Shown here piece by piece: positions 14,235-18,499 of a stretch of 18,499 nucleotides of DNA (its first letter is position 1; each line of letters starts with the position of its first letter). A program made the translations under genes and the position numbers. This DNA comes from Eubacteriales bacterium (GTDB lineage: Bacteria > Bacillota > Clostridia > Peptostreptococcales > Anaerovoracaceae), in assembly GCA_028680875.1 (NCBI GenBank), contig JAQUJQ010000010.1, forward strand, positions 1-18,499, given 5' to 3'. The notes under the pieces were generated by a model. The model was not told the origin of the DNA. It searched no databases and saw nothing but the letters and a program-made list of their open reading frames with translations.

Positions 14235-15846
14235 TTTCTTCTATTATTTTTTGAAAAATTGGTACTGCAGCCTTTCGGCCGGAACCTCCATTTTCTATAA
14301 ATACAGTGATACAATATTGAGGACAATCTGCCGGTACAAATCCGGTGAACCAGCTGTGAACAGAAGAATTTTCTTCATAAAATGCTTCAGCGGATCCGGT
14401 CTTGCCTGCAGCTGATAAGCCGGGAGAAAGAGCAAGATTGTCACCGGTACCTGTCATTACGGTTTGCATCATCATTTCTTTTATTGCTCTTGCGGTTTCC
14501 CGTGAAATAACTTGTTTGGCGGCAGGAGGAGATAAAAGAATTTTTCCTTTTATACCTTCTATGGTTCCCCGAATCAGTGTTAAACCACAATCAATTCCGT
14601 CAGCAGCAATAATTTGAGTCATTCTCGCAACTTGCATGGGTGTAACCAACAATTTCCCTTGACCAATCGATAAATTACCAATACCGGCTCCCAGAACCTC
14701 TTCCCTTAGAGGAAGGTTGCCGGATCCCTGACCGGAAAGATCTATTACAGGTTCTTCTGAAAGTCCAAAAGTCCGTGCCATATCCAGAATATCTTCACCA
14801 CCTGCCAATTGACCAACCTGAACAAAAACCGCATTACAAGATTGGGCGAATGCTTCTCTCAAGGTTATTTCCCCATGACCCTGTTTGCCGCCGGTGGAAC
14901 ATTTCACACTAATTCCCTCCACCTCATGATAACCTGTGCAGGTAAATATCGAATTTGGTGTAACGACTCCCTTTTCCAAGGCTGCTGCTGCAACAATAAT
15001 TTTAAAAATGGATCCTGGAGGATATTGGCAATTGGTCGCCTTATTTAAGAATTCTTTTTCACTGCTTTGTAAATAATCTACGATCTGATGAGGATTGTAC
15101 ACAGGACTACTGGCAGATGCAAGGATCTCCCCGTTAGCAGAATCAGTAATGATAACAGCTCCACTGACACCTGCATCAAATAAAACACGTTCTGCTATTT
15201 TCTGGAATTCCAGATCTAAAGTGGTAAGAACGCCCCAATCTCCACTTTCTCCCTTTATGTTTATGCCAAATCCGGGAATCAAATATCCCTGCCCATCTGC
15301 TTGTCCATAATAAGCCTTTTTCACAGAAGAAAGAATTGCGTCAAAATCCTTTTCAATTCCGCATACACCGGTTTCATCTTGTTTATTTACATAGCCGATT
15401 ACATGAATCGCAGGTTGAATTTCTTGATACCTTTCTCTTACCTTAATAATTAATGCATCATAATCTTTACAAAGGATGTTACGTACTTCCCGATTTGGAG
15501 ATGTAATGCTATACAAATTGTAAAGGGGATTTGTATGATTAAGTTTCCGTGCATTCTCCTTCTCTAAAAGTACTTCTACTGTTTCATTTACTTTTCTTTT
15601 TTCCAATAGAAATACAAAACTTTCTTCCATGCCGGTCAGATAATTCCCTGATCGGTCATAGATTATACCTCTCCCCTTAAGGCCTGATAATACAGCTACA
15701 GATTGATTGGATAGCCCTTCTTTATACTTGCTGCATTCGATAATCTGTATATTTACCAATCGTCCTATTAAAATAATGAGAAGCAAGATAAAAAAGAGAG
15801 GCATAAAAAGTAAACGTCTTTTTTTACTCTTAATATTTTTTTTCAT
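14221..15846 (-). CDS. Class B penicillin-binding protein (transpeptidase), possibly sporulation-related
   Basis: This 541-aa membrane-anchored D,D-transpeptidase has a basic N-terminus and one membrane helix at about 12-30. A dimerisation domain includes GRGIIYDRSGNYL (58-70), and the transpeptidase domain starts near 205. Catalytic motifs are GSIFK with Ser279, SCN (336-338) and KTG (482-484); NLSIGQG (391-397) is typical of this class. It is clearly shorter than the PBP2 of this window. Convergent linkage to sigK invites a role in cortex or spore-wall synthesis, but SpoVD, the known sporulation PBP, normally carries a PASTA domain that is absent here. PbpA-like is an equally good reading. 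The Shine-Dalgarno before ATG 15844-15846 is poor. The gene is divergent from the DUF1015 gene. Confidence 0.9.
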   Translation of the reverse strand: MKKNIKSKKRRLLFMPLFFILLLIILIGRLVNIQIIECSKYKEGLSNQSVAVLSGLKGRGIIYDRSGNYLTGMEESFVFLLEKRKVNETVEVLLEKENARKLNHTNPLYNLYSITSPNREVRNILCKDYDALIIKVRERYQEIQPAIHVIGYVNKQDETGVCGIEKDFDAILSSVKKAYYGQADGQGYLIPGFGINIKGESGDWGVLTTLDLEFQKIAERVLFDAGVSGAVIITDSANGEILASASSPVYNPHQIVDYLQSSEKEFLNKATNCQYPPGSIFKIIVAAAALEKGVVTPNSIFTCTGYHEVEGISVKCSTGGKQGHGEITLREAFAQSCNAVFVQVGQLAGGEDILDMARTFGLSEEPVIDLSGQGSGNLPLREEVLGAGIGNLSIGQGKLLVTPMQVARMTQIIAADGIDCGLTLIRGTIEGIKGKILLSPPAAKQVISRETARAIKEMMMQTVMTGTGDNLALSPGLSAAGKTGSAEAFYEENSSVHSWFTGFVPADCPQYCITVFIENGGSGRKAAVPIFQKIIEEINFD

Positions 15847-15893
15847 CTTTAATCAACAACACTTTCTATTATTAATCCGGTTACTCTTTTTTA

Positions 15894-15924
15894 TTGACGT
15901 ATACCGAATTTTTTATGCTATAAT
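15894..15924 (+). promoter_or_regulatory. Extended -10 promoter of the DUF1015 gene
   Basis: A perfect TATAAT (15919-15924) is preceded by TG plus one base (TGC), an extended -10. TTGACG (15894-15899, 5 of 6) lies 19 bases upstream, a long spacing that the extended element could compensate. It is about 41 bases before the ATG. Confidence 0.6.
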
Positions 15925-15965
15925 AAGCGTTATGATTCTAGTTTTATTATAGAAAGGACAACGCA

Positions 15966-17201
15966 ATGGCAACAATAAAACCCTTCCCTGCAGTAAGACC
16001 GGCACAAAGGTACGCAGAAAAATTGATTTCATTGCCTTATGATGTAATGGACCGTAAGGAGGCTGAGGAAATGACCAGAGGAAATCCATACAGTTTCCTT
16101 CGTATCAGCCGTTCGGAGATCGATTTACCCGAGCAGGATAACCCTTATCATCCTGAAGTGTATGGCAAAGCAAAAGAGAATCTAATAGACTTTATATCTA
16201 GAGGAATACTTCTGCAGGATGAAAAGCCTATGCTCTATATTTACCAACAAACGATGGGAGAACGTATCCAAACAGGAATTGTAGCCTGTGCTTCCATTGA
16301 TGACTATAAAAATAATATAATAAAAAAACACGAATTAACCCGAGTAGAAAAAGAAATTGATCGGATTAACCATTTTGACATATGCAATGCCAATACAGAA
16401 CCGGTTTTTCTCACTTACCGGGACAGAAAGGACTTAAGATCAGTAATAAAAGATTGGACTGCCGCTCACAAACCCGTTTATAATTTGCTCACTGACGGAA
16501 TTGGACATGCTCTTTGGGTTATAAACGACGAATCTATCATTCAAACCTTAGTAGAAATATATAAAGAAATTCCTTTCCTATATATAGCTGACGGCCACCA
16601 CCGTTCTGCATCTGCAGTAAAGGTAGGTTTTATGCGGCGAAAATCCAATCCGGGATACACCGGTAAAGAAGAGTTTAATTATTTTATGTCTGTCCTCTTT
16701 CCCGATACAGATTTACATATTTACGACTATAACCGAGTAGTGAAAGATTTAAACGGACTAAGTTCTAAAGAATTCATAGATAAATTATTACAGTCTTTTT
16801 ACATAGATAAAATAGAAAATGGACCTTATAGACCTGAAAAGAAACATATATTTTCTATGTATCTTGCCGGAAGTTGGTACAGGTTAACAGCAAAAGATAA
16901 AATTCTCTCTAACGATACCATAGATAATTTAGATGTGTCTATCCTTCAAAATCATGTACTATCGCCCCTCTTAGGCATTCAGGATCCCCGTACTGACAAA
17001 AGGATCGACTTCATCGGTGGAATTCGAGGTTTAAACCACTTAGAGCAAAGGGTTAATAATGATATGGCAGTAGCTTTTGCTCTGCATCCGGTGCTTATTT
17101 CAGACTTGCTTTTTGTTTCAGACCAAGATAAAATCATGCCTCCAAAATCCACTTGGTTTGAACCCAAGTTGGCCAGCGGCCTCTTTGTTCACCTTATTTA
17201 G
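15966..17201 (+). CDS. DUF1015 family protein
   Basis: This 411-aa soluble protein belongs to the DUF1015 (COG4198) family, recognised by the opening MATIKPFPAVRP, the LPYDVM motif (23-28), GNPYSFL near 39-45, KHELT (121-125), and the conserved ADGHHRSASA (208-217). No characterised biochemical function can be stated. The DGHHR-x-A stretch resembles the nucleotide/phosphate motif of the ParB/sulfiredoxin fold, which also includes free serine kinases, and many Clostridia carry DUF1015 beside serA/serC; neither serine gene is present here. A kinase role is therefore speculation. ATG 15966-15968 has AAAGGA at about 8 bases. The stop lies 11 bases from the convergent cmk stop, within a 15-bp tandem duplication. 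Confidence 0.88.
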   Translation: MATIKPFPAVRPAQRYAEKLISLPYDVMDRKEAEEMTRGNPYSFLRISRSEIDLPEQDNPYHPEVYGKAKENLIDFISRGILLQDEKPMLYIYQQTMGERIQTGIVACASIDDYKNNIIKKHELTRVEKEIDRINHFDICNANTEPVFLTYRDRKDLRSVIKDWTAAHKPVYNLLTDGIGHALWVINDESIIQTLVEIYKEIPFLYIADGHHRSASAVKVGFMRRKSNPGYTGKEEFNYFMSVLFPDTDLHIYDYNRVVKDLNGLSSKEFIDKLLQSFYIDKIENGPYRPEKKHIFSMYLAGSWYRLTAKDKILSNDTIDNLDVSILQNHVLSPLLGIQDPRTDKRIDFIGGIRGLNHLEQRVNNDMAVAFALHPVLISDLLFVSDQDKIMPPKSTWFEPKLASGLFVHLI

Positions 17202-17225
17202 TTAATCATCATTTAGTTAATCATC
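17196..17225. repeat. Perfect 15-bp tandem duplication over the DUF1015 and cmk stop codons
   Basis: ATTTAGTTAATCATC occurs twice head-to-tail (17196-17210 and 17211-17225). Copy 1 holds the DUF1015 TAG (17199-17201); copy 2 holds the cmk stop (17213-17215, TAA on the minus strand). Confidence 0.95.
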
Positions 17226-17863
17226 TTTAAAATAAATGCGGTTACTTCCTCAATAGAAAATCCTGTGGTATCCAACACCACTGCATCCTCTGCCTTACGC
17301 AGAGGATTGAGGACTCGCATACTATCGTTACGATCTCGTTCCTCAATGTCCGCTACTACCTGTGAAAGATCCATCGGTTGACCTTTCTCTTTCAATTCCT
17401 GCCATCTTCTTCTTGCTCGTTCTTCCACGGATGCTGTGAGAAAAAATTTATATTTGGCCTTGGGAAATACATTAGTACCGATGTCCCTGCCATCCATTAT
17501 TACACTTTTCGTACTTCCCATATCACGTTGGGAGGCTACCAGTTTTTCCCGCACCTCCGTCAAGGCGGAAACAGTGGAAGCTAACCTTGAGATTTCCGGC
17601 GTTCGAATCTGATCAGAAATGACCTTACCATCTAAAACGGTTTCTCCTTTTGAAAAATTAATATCTGTATTTTTCAACATTACCTTAATAGCATCTTTCT
17701 CTGAAAGATCAATCCTCTTCTGCAGCATCTTATAGGCTACAGCCCGATACATTGCTCCTGTATCAATATAGTCAATGCAAAGGGCTTTTGCTAATTCCTT
17801 GGCAATGGTGCTTTTCCCTGCCCCCGACGGTCCATCAATGGCAATCTGAAAAACCTTCTCCAT
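17213..17863 (-). CDS. cmk: Cytidylate kinase
   Basis: This 216-aa CMP/dCMP kinase phosphorylates CMP and dCMP with ATP in pyrimidine salvage and nucleotide supply. The P-loop GPSGAGKST is at 11-19, YIDTGAMYRAVA (32-43) is the CMP-binding signature, IMDGRDIGTNVFP is in the middle, and the arginine-rich lid contains EERARRR. Length is normal. ATG 17861-17863 shares its A with the TAA stop of nrdR (TAATG), suggesting translational coupling, with AAGGA 9 bases upstream inside nrdR. The last residues (KMIN) lie in the tandem duplication. Confidence 0.96.
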   Translation of the reverse strand: MEKVFQIAIDGPSGAGKSTIAKELAKALCIDYIDTGAMYRAVAYKMLQKRIDLSEKDAIKVMLKNTDINFSKGETVLDGKVISDQIRTPEISRLASTVSALTEVREKLVASQRDMGSTKSVIMDGRDIGTNVFPKAKYKFFLTASVEERARRRWQELKEKGQPMDLSQVVADIEERDRNDSMRVLNPLRKAEDAVVLDTTGFSIEEVTAFILKMIN

Positions 17864-18330
17864 TAATTTTTATCCTTCCCGTTATTTAAAAGTTTTTCGA
17901 TTTCTGCGATAAAGGTATTCACATCATTAAATTGGCGATAGACAGAAGCGAAGCGTACATAAGCCACCTCATCCAAGTCCTTTAGATTCTCCATTATCAC
18001 CTGACCGATCATTTTACTCTCAATTTCTTTTTCCATTCGGTTATTTAAGTCCCGTTCAATGTCATTTACAATTTTTTCTATATCTTCTGTAGTGACCGGC
18101 CGTTTTTCGCAAGCCTTAATAATGCCGTTGCGTATTTTATTTCGATCAAAGGCTTCCCTGCTTCCATCTTTTTTCACAACCATAAAGAGGATTTCCTCCA
18201 CTTTTTCATATGTTGTAAACCGCCTGCCACAATTATCGCATTCCCGACGGCGCCGGATGGCATGTCCCTCTTCCGTTGGCCTTGAGTCAATAACTCTGGT
18301 GTCGCTGTTTTCACAAAATGGACATTTCAT
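17863..18330 (-). CDS. nrdR: NrdR, transcriptional repressor of ribonucleotide reductase genes
   Basis: This 155-aa repressor has an N-terminal zinc ribbon with Cys3, Cys6, Cys31 and Cys34, followed by the basic stretch IRRRRECDNCGRRFTTYE. An ATP-cone domain spans about 46-136, sensing ATP/dATP to control binding to NrdR boxes before nrd operons. The start is ATG 18328-18330 (MKCPFC, the standard family start) with GGAGG (18339-18343) at 8 bases. An in-frame TTG five codons upstream would place that site within the coding region. It follows the ylmC-like gene by 16 bases and overlaps cmk by one base. Confidence 0.96.
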   Translation of the reverse strand: MKCPFCENSDTRVIDSRPTEEGHAIRRRRECDNCGRRFTTYEKVEEILFMVVKKDGSREAFDRNKIRNGIIKACEKRPVTTEDIEKIVNDIERDLNNRMEKEIESKMIGQVIMENLKDLDEVAYVRFASVYRQFNDVNTFIAEIEKLLNNGKDKN

Positions 18331-18346
18331 AAAAGGAACCTCCAAA

Positions 18347-18499
18347 TCACTTGTCTTTTTCGTTATTGTACACCGTATCTAAGGAGAGATGCAAGTTATT
18401 TCCCGTTGATACATCCACCAAGACCACATCGTCACCGATTCGTTTAATATCCTTCCAACGGATGAGATAGCCTTCAGCCTTACCAAACAGTTGAAACAT
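18347..18499 (-). CDS. YlmC/YmxH-family PRC-barrel protein (5' end outside window)
   Basis: Only the last 50 codons are present, with the TGA stop at 18347-18349. The stretch GYLIRWKDIKRIGDDVVLVDV matches the C-terminal half of the PRC-barrel YlmC/YmxH proteins (compare VIPWRNIVKIGEDVILV). The Met codon at the window edge is probably internal. These proteins are annotated as sporulation-associated in Clostridia, but their role is not well defined. In many relatives sigG lies just upstream. The stop is 3 bases from the nrdR Shine-Dalgarno, so the two are probably cotranscribed. Confidence 0.75.
   Translation of the reverse strand: MFQLFGKAEGYLIRWKDIKRIGDDVVLVDVSTGNNLHLSLDTVYNNEKDK

Overview
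This window looks like chromosomal core DNA from a moderately AT-rich, spore-forming member of the Clostridia (Firmicutes). The evidence is sporulation-specific genes (spoIIAA, pro-sigma-K, a YlmC/YmxH-type protein), Gram-positive Shine-Dalgarno sequences (AAGGAG, AGGAGG), a short ThiI without a rhodanese domain next to its own cysteine desulfurase, RNase Y, and a radC-mreBCD-mrdA-minD cluster. A finer placement is not safe from sequence alone. I saw no rRNA, tRNA, CRISPR array, IS element or prophage.

Left part (1-5350, mostly minus strand). The window opens with the N-terminal 95 codons of spoIIAA, whose operon continues off the left edge. Next comes a nifS-thiI operon for sulfur transfer to tRNA, then a plus-strand 49-aa protein of unknown function that overlaps the 3' end of a HAD phosphatase. 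A long perfect hairpin separates the phosphatase from rny (RNase Y), whose start codon is unusual.

Middle (5462-13285). rodA is divergent from rny and ends in a 4-bp stop-to-stop overlap with minD. A minus-strand run then reads radC > mreB > mreC > mreD > mrdA (PBP2) > minD. This is the elongasome: MreB filaments, the MreC/MreD scaffold, the RodA glycosyltransferase and the PBP2 transpeptidase. A MinD-type ATPase is attached, but minC and minE are absent.

Right part (13515-18499). An uninterrupted sigK gene with a pro-sequence converges on a second class B PBP. A divergent gene encodes a DUF1015 protein. A minus-strand run reads ylmC-like (cut by the window edge) > nrdR > cmk. In related genomes sigE and sigG often lie upstream of such a ylmC-nrdR pair, so they may be just beyond the right edge.

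No clearly novel multigene system is visible. The most interesting items are the 49-aa protein with a possible forespore promoter, the REP-like hairpin between rny and the phosphatase, the non-standard RNase Y start, the minC-less minD, the repeated convergent gene overlaps, and a 15-bp tandem duplication covering the two stop codons of DUF1015 and cmk. No intergenic stretch exceeds 300 bases; the longest are 13286-13514 (a decayed palindrome and a candidate sigK promoter) and 2758-2925 (two candidate divergent promoters).
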